Shown here: positions 19,946-28,129 of the stretch, in pieces
Layout of the letters: each line of letters starts with the position of its first letter
Numbering within the stretch: the first letter of the stretch is position 1
Assembly (NCBI RefSeq): GCF_015999465.1
Contig: NZ_CP065534.1
Span: 2,170,001 to 2,234,000 of the forward strand
DNA from: Lonsdalea populi
GTDB lineage: Bacteria > Pseudomonadota > Gammaproteobacteria > Enterobacterales > Enterobacteriaceae
Length of the DNA stretch: 64,000 bases
Direction: 5' to 3'
Translations under genes and position numbers: made by a program
Notes under the pieces: model-generated
Told to the model about the DNA's origin: nothing
What the model saw: the letters and a program-made list of their open reading frames with translations, nothing else
Databases searched by the model: none

Positions 19946-20422
19946 ATGAATGGAACAATCACAACCTGGTTCAAAGATAAAGGCTTTGGATTTATTCAAG
20001 ATGAGAATGGAGATAACCGTTATTTTCATGTAATCAAAGTCGCCAACCCTGATCACATCAAAAAAGATGCAGCAGTCACTTTCGAACCCACCACAAACAA
20101 TAAGGGTTTATCCGCCTACGCGGTGAGAGTCATACCGGAAAGCAAATACATCTTCATCGCCGGCGAGCGCGTGAAGCTCACATCCATAAAGTCTTTCCAG
20201 GTTTACAGCGAAGAAGTGCCTGCTGACACCCGCATAGATAAAGAAAACACGGTGCTGTCTGTAGGTGCATTGATGGGATGTATCAAGCCGAAATCTGCCG
20301 CGAAACCGGGTGAAATTCGCTCGCTAAGAAAGCTCGCGATCACTACCTTCCAGGGCTCAACGTTGACCTTCACCGAAGATGAGATAGACGTGGATACTAC
20401 GGTGAAACTGCTTAAGGGCTGA
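19946..20422 (+). CDS. Cold-shock-domain protein with unassigned C-terminal region
   Basis: A 158-residue protein. Residues 1-65 form a cold-shock nucleic-acid-binding domain: GTITTWFKDKGFGFI carries the RNP1 motif KGFGFI. RNP2 is altered, NRYFHVIKV in place of VFVHFS. The remaining 90 residues (FIAGERVKLTSIKSFQVY onward) match no domain I can name and look like a beta-rich soluble fold. The gene stands alone in AT-richer DNA just after the tRNA-Pro terminator. It probably binds RNA or single-stranded DNA. Similar CSD-plus-tail proteins occur in enterobacterial accessory regions, to my knowledge without a defined role. Confidence 0.8.
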   Translation: MNGTITTWFKDKGFGFIQDENGDNRYFHVIKVANPDHIKKDAAVTFEPTTNNKGLSAYAVRVIPESKYIFIAGERVKLTSIKSFQVYSEEVPADTRIDKENTVLSVGALMGCIKPKSAAKPGEIRSLRKLAITTFQGSTLTFTEDEIDVDTTVKLLKG

Positions 20423-20878
20423 TAACCATTTAGGCTGACTCTTGCCGAAATCCTGCTTCATTGATAGGCAAGATTTCGGCAGGCTGACAACCTCGGCGAC
20501 GTCATCTTCAGCTCTTTCATAAATGATCCCAGCAACCAAATCACTCACATTATGCTCTGGTAAATACTTTTACCGCGTTAGGCCGCCATATCCTTCTTAA
20601 ATAAATGCCTGCAAAGGACGGCTTATCGTGCGTTTTTTTCGCGCCAGCGGACGGTAATCCTTTAACCTGCCATGCTTTCAGGATGCGGCAAGATGGCTAT
20701 TTCTGAGATCTCACAGCGCTACCATCCGATAAGGAATATCTGATTTAGAAAGCAAGTTGCTTCAGCCTTTGATATACATTCGAACTAGATCCAAAGCATG
20801 ATGGTGCCCTGCAACCTGATACAGTCCCCAAAATTACAGGTATAATCCCATCATAATTTACCGGATTTAGAAACGAAG
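20423..20878. other. Non-coding stretch with long inverted repeat
   Basis: No supported gene is seen. Near the left end is a strong hairpin (listed separately). Near the right end a TATAAT (20841-20846) could be the -10 box of the downstream DUF2058 gene, about 34 bp before its start. Confidence 0.5.
20443..20481 (+). repeat. Inverted repeat / possible terminator
   Basis: TGCCGAAATC (20443-20452) and GATTTCGGCA (20472-20481) form a perfect 10-bp stem. An inner CTTGCC/GGCAAG pairing gives an alternative fold. No T run follows, so this may not be a standard terminator. Confidence 0.6.
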
Positions 20879-21418
20879 ATGGCCAAACTTACCTTACAAG
20901 AACAGATGTTGAAAGCTGGATTAGTGACCAGCAAAAAAATGGCTAAAGTCCAAAGAACGGCTAAAAAATCACGCATTCAGGCTCGTGAGGCAAGAGCGGC
21001 GGTGGAAGAAAATAAAAAAGAACAACTCGAACGTGACAAACAGCTAAGCGAACAGCAGAAAATGGCTACTCTATCCAAAGAGTACAAAGCTCAGGTGAAG
21101 CAGCTGATTGAGATGAACAGAATCAATATGTTAAAGGGCGATATTGGCTTCAACTTCACAGATGGTAATTTAATCAAAAAAATAATTGTCGATAAGCTAA
21201 CGCAAACTCAGCTAATTAGCGGTCGTCTCGCCATCGCACGTTTGGTGAAAGATAAGAGTGGTGAGAGCGAATATGCCATTATTCCTGCGAGTGTAGCCGA
21301 TAAAATTGCTCAGCGTGATGCAAACACCATCGTATTAAATAGTGCGCTTAGTCAGGAAGAGCAGGATGAAGAAGACCCTTACGCCGATTTCAAAGTGCCC
21401 GATGATTTGATGTGGTAA
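20879..21418 (+). CDS. yaiL: DUF2058 family nucleoprotein (YaiL-like)
   Basis: A 179-residue protein of the DUF2058 family, represented by E. coli YaiL. The N-terminus LQEQMLKAGLVTSKKMAKVQ is followed by a long, Lys/Arg/Glu-rich predicted coiled coil (about residues 20-80). A compact C-terminal half ends in an acidic tail (EEQDEEDPYADFKVPDDLMW). The family is described as polynucleotide- or nucleoprotein-associated, but no biochemical role is settled. The gene stands alone, directly left of the IS remnant. Confidence 0.88.
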   Translation: MAKLTLQEQMLKAGLVTSKKMAKVQRTAKKSRIQAREARAAVEENKKEQLERDKQLSEQQKMATLSKEYKAQVKQLIEMNRINMLKGDIGFNFTDGNLIKKIIVDKLTQTQLISGRLAIARLVKDKSGESEYAIIPASVADKIAQRDANTIVLNSALSQEEQDEEDPYADFKVPDDLMW

Positions 21419-21607
21419 TTGATGCTGGAGCCTGTCCATAATTCTGTATAACTGCCACCATTTTCAAGGTGACGGCTTAGGTGGTCAGCGAACTCGATAA
21501 TAAAGGACCCTGTAAATTGATCCTGAATGGAACAGGATTTTGGGTCAGGGTCAAGATGAACTGCACCCCAAAAGTTGGACACCCAACTAAGTAAGGTGCA
21601 GTTTTTT

Positions 21608-22085
21608 ATGGCAAAGCCTAAATATTCCCTTGAAATCAGACTGGCTGTAGTCAATCACTATTTTGCCGGAAAGGAGGGAGCACAACGTACTGCAGAACGT
21701 TTTGGTGTCGAAAGAACATCAATTCGTCGCTGGGTCAGAGCCTGGCAACTACGTGGCATCAATGGCATTACCTGGAAAAATGACTGCCATCATGCAGAAT
21801 TCAGACTCGTGGTGGTCAAGGCTATTCTCAATGAAGCGCTTTCTATGCGTGAAGCTGCTACACGGCTTAATATCTCAAGCACTGGGTTAACTTGCACAGA
21901 GAAGCCGGACAGGAAGGACTTCTGAATATTAAATGTGGTCGCCCTCAGAAAGTGAAAAAACAAGAAATCAATTCCCCCCTAACTGATAGGACTGGAAAAA
22001 CTCTCGGCTGAACTTCGCTATCTGCGGGCGGAGAATGCCTATCTAAAAAAGCTGAAGGCCTTAGTTCAAAACGAGAAAGCAGGGT
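21608..22085 (+). pseudogene. IS150-type OrfA, frameshifted
   Basis: The ATG at 21608 begins MAKPKYSLEIRLAVVNHYFA, an IS3-family helix-turn-helix OrfA. Similarity continues in-frame to LNISSTG and then shifts: the next family-like segment, VNLHREAGQEGLLNIK, is in another frame. A second shift brings in the leucine-zipper tail AELRYLRAENAYLKKLKALV near 22010-22070. At least two frameshifts are therefore needed to rebuild the gene. In intact elements OrfA is the DNA-binding regulator and the front half of the OrfAB transposase. Confidence 0.8.
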
Positions 22086-22721
22086 ATGTCAGTGAATCAC
22101 AAGACGGTACAACGTCTTATGGCAGAACTGTCGCTTCGCTCTCTGATCAGTAGGAAGAAATATCGCTCATGGAGAGGAGAAACAGGTAAAACCGCTCCCG
22201 ATATCCTGAATCGTCGTTTCAGTGCGTCAAAAGCTAACGAAAAGTGGGTAACGGATGTCACTGGGTTCTTATTGCAGGGTAAGACGTTGTCCTTGTCACC
22301 GATCCTCGATCTGTTTAATCGGGAAATCATTTTATACAGCTTGTCAGAAAGGCCAGCGATGGAAATGGTTAACCGTATGCTGCTCGATGCCTTCACAAAA
22401 CTCAGACAGGAAGAGAGGCCGTTACTCCACTCAGAGCAAGGTTGGCGGTATCGGATAGCGAGCTATCAGGAAAAATGAAAAGCACAGGGAGTCGAGCAAA
22501 GTATGTCTCGTAAAGGAAATTATCTGGATAATGCGATTGTGGATGATTTTTTCGGAATACTGAAATCGGAGTGTTTTTATCCTGGTCAGTCCAACAACAT
22601 AGAAGAACTGAAGAAAGCGATAGAGGAATACATCCTTTATTACAACCACGAGCGGATAAGCCAGAAACTAAAAGGCCTGAGTCCGGTAGGATACCGAACT
22701 CAGGCACTGGAGGCCGCTTGA
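22086..22721 (+). pseudogene. IS150-type OrfB transposase, truncated and interrupted
   Basis: The sequence starts abruptly at SVNHKTVQRLMAELSLRSL. The N-terminal third of OrfB (the usual HENKGRYGYRR segment) is deleted. A nonsense codon TGA at 22476-22478 splits the rest. After it the frame resumes with QSMSRKGNYLDNAIVDDFFG and the family C-terminus HERISQKLKGLSPVGYR. The first catalytic Asp (KWVTDVT) and the Glu (GILKSE) are present. The second Asp is replaced by Glu, HSEQG for the usual HSDQG. This is a dead transposase. Confidence 0.85.
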
Positions 22722-22906
22722 TATGAACTGTCCAATATTATGGGGTCAGTTCAATCGAGACATGGGGCTTTTTTGAAATTAGTAGATAACGCTGGTAATA
22801 TTTTTATTAATATTTGTACGTTATTCGCTATTTCAGCTAATGCTGTTTAACTGCTCCGGGCATTCCCATCATCGCTATCGTAAACCACATCAACATTCAA
22901 AAAAGA

Positions 22907-23119
22907 TTATTCAGCAACAACATTGGTAGCTGAAGGACCTTTTGCACCATTTTCAACCAAGAATTCAACTTTCTGGCCTTCATAAAGCGTTTTGAAATTA
23001 TCACCTTGGATGGCAGAGAAGTGAACGAACACATCTTTGCTGCCATTGCTCGGAGTGATAAAACCAAAGCCTTTATCAGCGTTGAACCATTTTACTAAAC
23101 CAGTCATTTTATCAGACAT
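22907..23119 (-). CDS. CspA-family cold-shock protein
   Basis: A 70-residue single-domain cold-shock protein of the CspA/CspC/CspE type. RNP1 KGFGFITP and RNP2 VFVHFSAI are intact, as is the N-terminal [11 protein letters not shown]. It binds single-stranded RNA and melts secondary structure. The start at 23119 follows AAGGAAG. The upstream 400 bp are non-coding and AT-rich, leaving room for a long cspA-style leader. Paralogues are hard to tell apart by eye, so I give no symbol. Confidence 0.95.
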   Translation of the reverse strand: MSDKMTGLVKWFNADKGFGFITPSNGSKDVFVHFSAIQGDNFKTLYEGQKVEFLVENGAKGPSATNVVAE

Positions 23120-23571
23120 AGATACTTCCTTTATTTTCCAGGTCGCGTTAAAGCGACAAATGTGGTCTGTTAGCAGAAATTATTTATAGGCGCTTAGGAG
23201 AAGACTCACGGAAAAGAGGTATCTAGGTAGGATAACGCTTGAACTGAGAACTGCTTTACTAAAATGCTTTACATAAGGTCTGTTTGCCAAACCGATGCAT
23301 GCATTAACGCACGGACCAAAAAGTTAAGCAAGTATTATTTTCAAAAGACTGTTCACTGAGTGTATTTCATTTGGGAAAATAATCTTTTTCGGGGACACTA
23401 TATTTTTATCCATTCAGATACCTTTTTTTTTGCCACTTAACGAGAAACAACAACCGTAGCGAAAGGAAAAGCCGTAAATTATCGACCTACAAAAAGAACG
23501 TCCTCTCATACGCTATACATAATGTAATAGGGTTTGAAGTGCACCGTGATGAAAATAAGAGGTAAACGCCC
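23120..23571. other. AT-rich leader/promoter region of the cold-shock gene
   Basis: There is no supported gene. Long T and A tracts are present (for example around 23426-23434). The region plausibly holds the promoter and long 5' leader of the minus-strand cold-shock gene. I did not find a convincing cold-box sequence. Confidence 0.4.
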
Positions 23572-23664
23572 ATGTCATTAAGCGATTGGATATGGAAAAA
23601 AATTGATTCTCTTACTGACTACTATCGTAATGGCAGAGGTCATTATGTATTTGACGACGTCTAA
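23572..23664 (+). CDS. Possible 30-residue small protein
   Basis: ATG 23572 follows an AGAGG site and encodes a 30-residue peptide beginning MSLSDWIWKKIDSLTDYYRN. It is aromatic-rich and could form an amphipathic helix. I do not recognise it. It may be real, a fragment of a decayed gene, or chance. Confidence 0.3.
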   Translation: MSLSDWIWKKIDSLTDYYRNGRGHYVFDDV

Positions 23665-23735
23665 ATGGTTCCCCTGGGAATGGTAGAAATGCGCCGCCCT
23701 GCCCATCGTCGCCTGATACTAGGTTACAAACCGTG

Positions 23736-24065
23736 CTACCAGCTCCAGATTTTAATCAATACTGCCGCAGAAAGGCACCAACAAACCACGGAAGCCGCAA
23801 GCGCCTGCGCCAATTTCATCATATCCGTGAAATAGTAGAGCGAGATGAGATAAATCAGGTAAGGGATAACAGACCAAATGCCAAACAGAATGGTAGAACG
23901 CAGCGCATCCAACCCACGTTCGGTACCTACGATATAATGGGCAATCAACGCAAATGTGGGAAAAAGTGGCACCAGCCCGGCAATGTAATAATTACGCGTC
24001 TTCGCTAGGAGCCCAATCAACACAACAACCAATGCGCCAAGCACGGCTTTTAAAAGGATAGCCAT
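23736..24065 (-). CDS. glpM: GlpM family inner-membrane protein
   Basis: A 109-residue membrane protein with four hydrophobic segments. It is strongly similar to E. coli GlpM (LAKTRNYYIAGLVPLFPTFA is nearly invariant). The family was linked to glycerol-3-phosphate metabolism in Pseudomonas and alginate production, but the molecular role is unclear. The start at 24065 follows AGAGATTATAA. The gene stands alone between a possible small ORF and the rhodanese gene. Confidence 0.9.
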   Translation of the reverse strand: MAILLKAVLGALVVVLIGLLAKTRNYYIAGLVPLFPTFALIAHYIVGTERGLDALRSTILFGIWSVIPYLIYLISLYYFTDMMKLAQALAASVVCWCLSAAVLIKIWSW

Positions 24066-24203
24066 TTATAATCTCTTTTTCTCTTCATTCCAGCACGTTA
24101 CCTTTAATGCAAGCCTATGTGAAATAAACAAAAATAATGGTATGACGGCGGCGTCAGTTCCTTATGCAAGCAGCATGCATAATCATCCGCCCCCATACCC
24201 GGT

Positions 24204-24734
24204 TTAGCCTTCACGGTTCCACGGCATGCGCATGAGAAAGCGGGCCAAACCGCAGAAGCCGCTGAGTCCAGAAAACACCAGTCCAGCCCCAACGATACCC
24301 GCTAGCCAATAAAATGCTGGATGCAATACCTGTCCCAGAATTACTCCGGCCAATACAGTACTGCCCGCGACGATTTGAACCTGCCGCATGATGTCCATCG
24401 CCTGGCGTTTACCTTTCACTGTGGGCAAACCGGCGCGCTTCCATGCCTGTAATCCTCCGGTCAGCAAATACGTCTGAGCCGCACCCGCCGCCTCGGTCAA
24501 TTGAGCGCGATGCTGAGTAGAGCGCATCCCTGAAAGACACAAAAAAATCACGTTATTCGCACCAGAGAGAACCTCATGCATTTTATCGACATTCAGCGAT
24601 GCCATCGGGCAGGACACAGAGTGAGGTATATGTTCACGCTCATACTCATCGACCAGACGGATATCCACCAGCACCGCCCCCATCTTCAGTAATTGTTGCG
24701 CTATTTGCGGGGTCACAGATTGAGACGACGGCAT
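24204..24734 (-). CDS. ygaP: Rhodanese-domain membrane protein (YgaP-like)
   Basis: A 176-residue protein. The rhodanese domain (residues 1-110) has candidate sulfur-accepting Cys66 in the loop CLSGMRS. A C-terminal DUF2892 unit has two membrane helices (about 130-170). This matches YgaP (174 residues), an inner-membrane sulfurtransferase whose catalytic Cys can carry persulfide or be nitrosylated. The frame opens at 24752. ATG 24734 is preferred because GGAGAG lies just upstream. E. coli ygaP sits with ygaV, but no ArsR-type partner is present here. Confidence 0.87.
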   Translation of the reverse strand: MPSSQSVTPQIAQQLLKMGAVLVDIRLVDEYEREHIPHSVSCPMASLNVDKMHEVLSGANNVIFLCLSGMRSTQHRAQLTEAAGAAQTYLLTGGLQAWKRAGLPTVKGKRQAMDIMRQVQIVAGSTVLAGVILGQVLHPAFYWLAGIVGAGLVFSGLSGFCGLARFLMRMPWNREG

Positions 24735-24944
24735 GAAACTCTCCAGAAACAAGCAGGTTGAGGTTCAAGTATAGGTGAGAGTCAGACAGCAAGATATGTA
24801 TGCGACATCACGATCTCTCCCGCTTTTGTCATGGGGAGTGGAACAATGAAATATCACATCAAAATCAACGGAACGATGCGTAGATGCCGGGGTCTATAAC
24901 CCTAAGAGGCAAGACGACGTAGGAACAGTGTATGACAGTGCGAC

Positions 24945-24974
24945 ATAAAAAATCCGCCCCGAAGAGCGGATTTT
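24945..24974 (-). terminator. Terminator of ompX
   Basis: Stem AAAATCCGC / GCGGATTTT with an 8-nt loop. On the minus strand it is followed by a T run, about 45 bp past the ompX stop. Confidence 0.85.
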
Positions 24975-25018
24975 ACAGACACAGTTGGCATCCTATAATG
25001 ATGAGTGTCTTGATACGA

Positions 25019-25534
25019 TTAGAAACGGTAGCCTACGCCAACGTTCCAGCTGCCGACATCCACACTGCGGATACGGCTCTGTTCGTAACCTACATCCAGC
25101 GCAACGTTCTGCATTGGGTTGAACTGCAGACCGGCACCGTATACAACGCCGACATCATCGTTCTTAGCGTTTGCAGTACCGTTATCAGCGTTGTGGGTGT
25201 ACTTGCCGCTGCTCATACCGACAACACCGTAGATGCTTGCCCAGTCATTGAAGCGGAAAGCAGGACCAGCGCTGAAGCCGTAATAAGTCCCTTTCTGGTA
25301 GACGTTATTTACGGTCTGGCTGTCTTGCAGGTAGGTGAATGAACCGATCACACCCAGCGGAGAGTTGTCGAATTCATAACGGTATTTCAGGTTGAAACCC
25401 GGGAGCTTGTTCATAACACCTTGAGCATCACCCTGGGCATAACCTACAGATACAGTACTCTCGCCAGCCATCGCAGAACCGGCACTTACGGCTAAAACAC
25501 AAGCCAAAGCTGAAAGACACGCAATTTTTTTCAT
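25019..25534 (-). CDS. ompX: Outer-membrane protein OmpX
   Basis: A 171-residue eight-stranded beta-barrel. The signal peptide is cleaved after SAGSAMA (residue 23). Alternating aromatic strands and the C-terminal Phe (VGVGYRF) give the outer-membrane insertion signal. The family (OmpX/Ail) contributes to envelope stability, adhesion and complement resistance. The gene has its own terminator and a long AT-rich upstream region. In E. coli ompX is also close to dps, so this part of the map is conserved. Confidence 0.96.
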   Translation of the reverse strand: MKKIACLSALACVLAVSAGSAMAGESTVSVGYAQGDAQGVMNKLPGFNLKYRYEFDNSPLGVIGSFTYLQDSQTVNNVYQKGTYYGFSAGPAFRFNDWASIYGVVGMSSGKYTHNADNGTANAKNDDVGVVYGAGLQFNPMQNVALDVGYEQSRIRSVDVGSWNVGVGYRF

Positions 25535-26347
25535 ATACAGCCTCGAATCACTCTTATGAAAGAATATTAAAGCGCTATAAATATAACAACAAATCGGCGT
25601 TATTGCTGAGTCTCAAATACTTTTCAATTAGGTTAAACATGTAACAAGGCTTTTCTTGAATCTGCAAAACCCTTTAAATTCATTGTTTTATATGAAAAAG
25701 TTATATCACAAAAACATAAAATCAAGAGAAATAAAAATGCAGAAAATTCTTACTAAAACTAACTCCCCACAGAAAGTTTGCAATGCACAAAAGATACGTA
25801 AATTAAAGTCAGTAATGGTAAATGATTAGCAAATAAATTATCCATCAATGATTTTATTCCCTTTCTCAAATTATTTGCGCTTATTGTTTATACAGTTCCG
25901 TTCCGAAAGTAATTTTCGCGACGTAGAAGAAAGTGACCCGCGAAAAATAAATATTAGAAAAAATAAGACTCAAGTCTGGCGTGTTTTTTTAATTTGTGCT
26001 ACCGGTACTAAAATAAGAATGGTACTACGGTCAGGTGGTTACCCCTGCCGACTAGTTTTTCCGTTCAGCCCCTTCACGTAAGCTGTAAAACAAGCAGAGA
26101 GGTAATTTTGCTATCAGTATCACAGCGGTTCCCCCTCCTACAATCAGGCAAAAACGCTCTGTTACATTGCGTAAACTTTTTCAACAAATTTATTCCGCCA
26201 ATACTATTTTATTCGGCTGCCCGGCCTTGAATGTCGCCAGATTTGGGGTTTATTTTTTCTCCTATTAAATGCTATGTCTCTGTATTTTTTATAAAGAAAA
26301 TAGCCGATGAAAAACAGGCGCTTTAGAGATACATATGGAGGGTGATA
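25535..26347. other. About 800 bp AT-rich region between ompX and dps
   Basis: No gene can be supported. The only long frame (plus strand, 25848-26081) is low in complexity and resembles no family. Promoters for ompX (minus) and possibly small RNAs may lie here. E. coli has the exporter gene rhtA between ompX and dps, and it is absent here. Confidence 0.5.
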
Positions 26348-26479
26348 ATGCGAGTAATTTCCGATAACATCCTGATGTCATTAAATTTTGACGATAGTGT
26401 CTATCTGTTCGATAGGCAAATTTTTACAAACGGTTTCGGCGGAGCTGCTATAATTAGTCACGTAAAACATCAAGACTGA
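26348..26479 (+). CDS. Possible 43-residue small ORF upstream of dps
   Basis: ATG 26348 is preceded by a strong GGAGGG at optimal spacing. The frame runs 43 codons (MRVISDNILMSLNFDDSVYL at the start) and ends 28 bp before dps. It overlaps the likely dps promoter, including TATAAT at 26449-26454. The product is not recognised. It may be a small protein, a leader, or chance. Confidence 0.35.
   Translation: MRVISDNILMSLNFDDSVYLFDRQIFTNGFGGAAIISHVKHQD
26394..26454 (+). promoter_or_regulatory. dps: Candidate dps promoter with ATAG/CTAT elements
   Basis: TATAAT (26449-26454) lies about 54 bp before the dps ATG. Upstream are ATAG (26394), CTAT (26401) and ATAG (26412), the half-elements of OxyR sites, but not at the canonical spacing. 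E. coli dps is OxyR-activated, so a degenerate OxyR site is plausible and unproven. Confidence 0.4.
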
Positions 26480-26507
26480 TGATTAATGAGATTAAGAGGC
26501 AATAACT

Positions 26508-27011
26508 ATGCGTACAGCTAAACTGGTAAAACCCACCTCTTCAGAACTACGTTACACGCTTAACGATCAGGATGACGAAATAAAAGTTTCCACCATCAAG
26601 CTGTTGAACCAGCTGGTTGTTGATTTCACTGACCTATCCTTGATCACTAAGCAGGCTCACTGGAACATGCGCGGTGCTAACTTCATCGGTGTTCACGAAA
26701 TGCTGGACACATTCCGCACCGCCATCGTAGACCATCTGGATACTATCGCAGAGCGTGTCGTACAGCTGGGCGGCGTCGCGCTGGGTACGACCCAGGCGAT
26801 TAATGCGAATACCTCGCTGAAAAGCTACCCGACTGACATTCACAACGTGCAGGATCATCTGAAAGCGCTGGCAGAACGTTACGGTATCGTGGCTAATGAA
26901 ACACGCAAAGGTATTGTTCAGACTGGCGATGAAGATACAGCCGACATTCTGACCGCCGCCTCGCGTGACCTGGACAAATTCCTGTGGTTCATCGAATCCA
27001 ACATCGAATAA
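26508..27011 (+). CDS. dps: DNA protection during starvation protein Dps
   Basis: A 167-residue mini-ferritin that forms a dodecamer, binds DNA non-specifically and oxidises Fe(II) with hydrogen peroxide. The inter-subunit ferroxidase residues are all present at E. coli positions: His51, His63, Asp67, Asp78 and Glu82. The Lys-bearing N-terminal tail (RTAKLVKPT) needed for DNA binding is retained. The C-terminus [10 protein letters not shown] is invariant. It is followed by a terminator and then glnHPQ, the E. coli order. Confidence 0.97.
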   Translation: MRTAKLVKPTSSELRYTLNDQDDEIKVSTIKLLNQLVVDFTDLSLITKQAHWNMRGANFIGVHEMLDTFRTAIVDHLDTIAERVVQLGGVALGTTQAINANTSLKSYPTDIHNVQDHLKALAERYGIVANETRKGIVQTGDEDTADILTAASRDLDKFLWFIESNIE

Positions 27012-27039
27012 CTCTCCAGCATTATTTATGATGCCGTTA

Positions 27040-27070
27040 CAGACCGCCCACGGGCGGTCTGCTTGTTTTT
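27040..27070 (+). terminator. Terminator after dps
   Basis: Stem CAGACCGCCC / GGGCGGTCTG with a very short loop is followed by GCTTGTTTTT. It lies about 30 bp past the dps stop. Confidence 0.85.
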
Positions 27071-27212
27071 ATCGCTCACGTTGTCTCTCCCCGCCGAATC
27101 TTCGCTTCCAGAAGCATTTTCCGTCAGGGTACGCAAAACACTTAACTCTCGAATATTTAGCCCGCACGCTAATCAACAGTTGTCACCCCAAGTCAATTAA
27201 GTTAATCATACT

Positions 27213-27255
27213 GGTGCAGTGTGCACATAAAAGGCCTGTGATCAAAAACACAGGC
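27213..27255 (+). promoter_or_regulatory. Palindromes in the glnH promoter region
   Basis: GTGCA-gtg-TGCAC (27214-27226) includes the TGGTGCA half-site typical of NtrC. Then GCCTGTG / CACAGGC (27234-27255) forms a 7-bp hairpin. E. coli glnHPQ is NtrC- and sigma54-dependent. I could not find a convincing sigma54 -24/-12 box (GG-N10-GC) here. Confidence 0.35.
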
Positions 27256-27359
27256 TGTGCCGCTCTGCACTTGCTGTCTGCGCCGTGTGAGTCCCGCTTG
27301 CAGCAACCACATCGCTCCCCAAAACAATGAAATAAAACGGTATTTATAGGAAACAACCA

Positions 27360-28103
27360 ATGACACCATTTCTTAAATTTTTAGTCGCCACACTCATGCT
27401 CGCCTGTAGCTTCAGCAGTCATTCAGCGGATAAGACGCTGATCGTAGCAACCGATACCGCGTTCGTTCCTTTTGAGTTCAAGCAAGGCGATAAATATGTT
27501 GGATTTGATATCGACCTCTGGGACGCCATTGCCAAACAGTTGAATCTGAACTACACGCTGAAGCCGATGGATTTCAGCGGTATCATTCCCGCTTTGCAGA
27601 CCCGCAACATCGACGTGGCATTAGCCGGCATTACCATCACCGACGCGCGCAAGCAGGCGATTGATTTTTCCGACGGTTACTACAACAGCGGTCTGCTGGT
27701 CATGGTGAAAGCCGATAATCAGGAAATTAAAGGCGAGCAGGATTTGACTGACAAAATTATCGCCGTGAAAAGCGGCACCGGCTCCGTGGACTACGCGAAG
27801 GCGAATATTAAAACCAAAAGCCTGCGTCAGTTCCCGAACATCGATAACGCGTATATGGAGCTGTCCACGAATCGCGCCGATGCGGTGCTGCACGACACGC
27901 CCAATATTCTCTACTTCATCAAAACCGCCGGCCACGGCCAATTCAAAGCCGTCGGCGACTCCATCAAAGCCCAGCAGTACGGTATCGCCTTCCCGAAAAA
28001 CAGCGAATTGCGCGAACGGGTGAACGGTGCGCTTAAAACCCTGCGTGAAAACGGCACCTATGCAGCTATCTATCAGAAATGGTTTGGTACTGAACCTAAA
28101 TAA
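27360..28103 (+). CDS. glnH: Glutamine ABC transporter, periplasmic binding protein GlnH
   Basis: A 247-residue periplasmic solute-binding protein of family 3. The signal peptide ends near SSHSADKTL. The ligand-cleft motifs [11 protein letters not shown] and [10 protein letters not shown] are typical of GlnH. It captures L-glutamine for the GlnPQ membrane complex. The ATG at 27360 follows AGGAAAC. It is the first gene of glnHPQ, 26 bp from glnP. Confidence 0.95.
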   Translation: MTPFLKFLVATLMLACSFSSHSADKTLIVATDTAFVPFEFKQGDKYVGFDIDLWDAIAKQLNLNYTLKPMDFSGIIPALQTRNIDVALAGITITDARKQAIDFSDGYYNSGLLVMVKADNQEIKGEQDLTDKIIAVKSGTGSVDYAKANIKTKSLRQFPNIDNAYMELSTNRADAVLHDTPNILYFIKTAGHGQFKAVGDSIKAQQYGIAFPKNSELRERVNGALKTLRENGTYAAIYQKWFGTEPK

Positions 28104-28129
28104 CCGCCGTTAGTTTGTGGAGAAATTTC

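Larger units (their letters stand above)
21557..22753 (+). mobile_element. Degenerate IS3-family (IS150 group) insertion sequence
   Basis: Imperfect terminal inverted repeats bound the element. The left end is TGAACTGCACCCCAAAAGTT. The right end, read inward, is TGAACTGACCCCATAATATT. The span is 1197 bp, about 250 bp short of a full IS150-type element. It contains broken orfA and orfB (see below). I see no clear 3-bp target duplication: the flanks are AGA on the left and ATC on the right. The element is therefore old or rearranged and almost certainly immobile on its own. Confidence 0.85.

Noticed and set aside
25848..26081. 77-codon plus-strand frame between ompX and dps
   Set aside because: Composition follows the AT-rich DNA, there is no ribosome site, and nothing matches a known family.
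27256..27340. Sigma54 promoter for glnHPQ
   Set aside because: I scanned for GG-N10-GC with TGGCAC/TTGC context and found no convincing match; recorded only as a possible NtrC half-site region.
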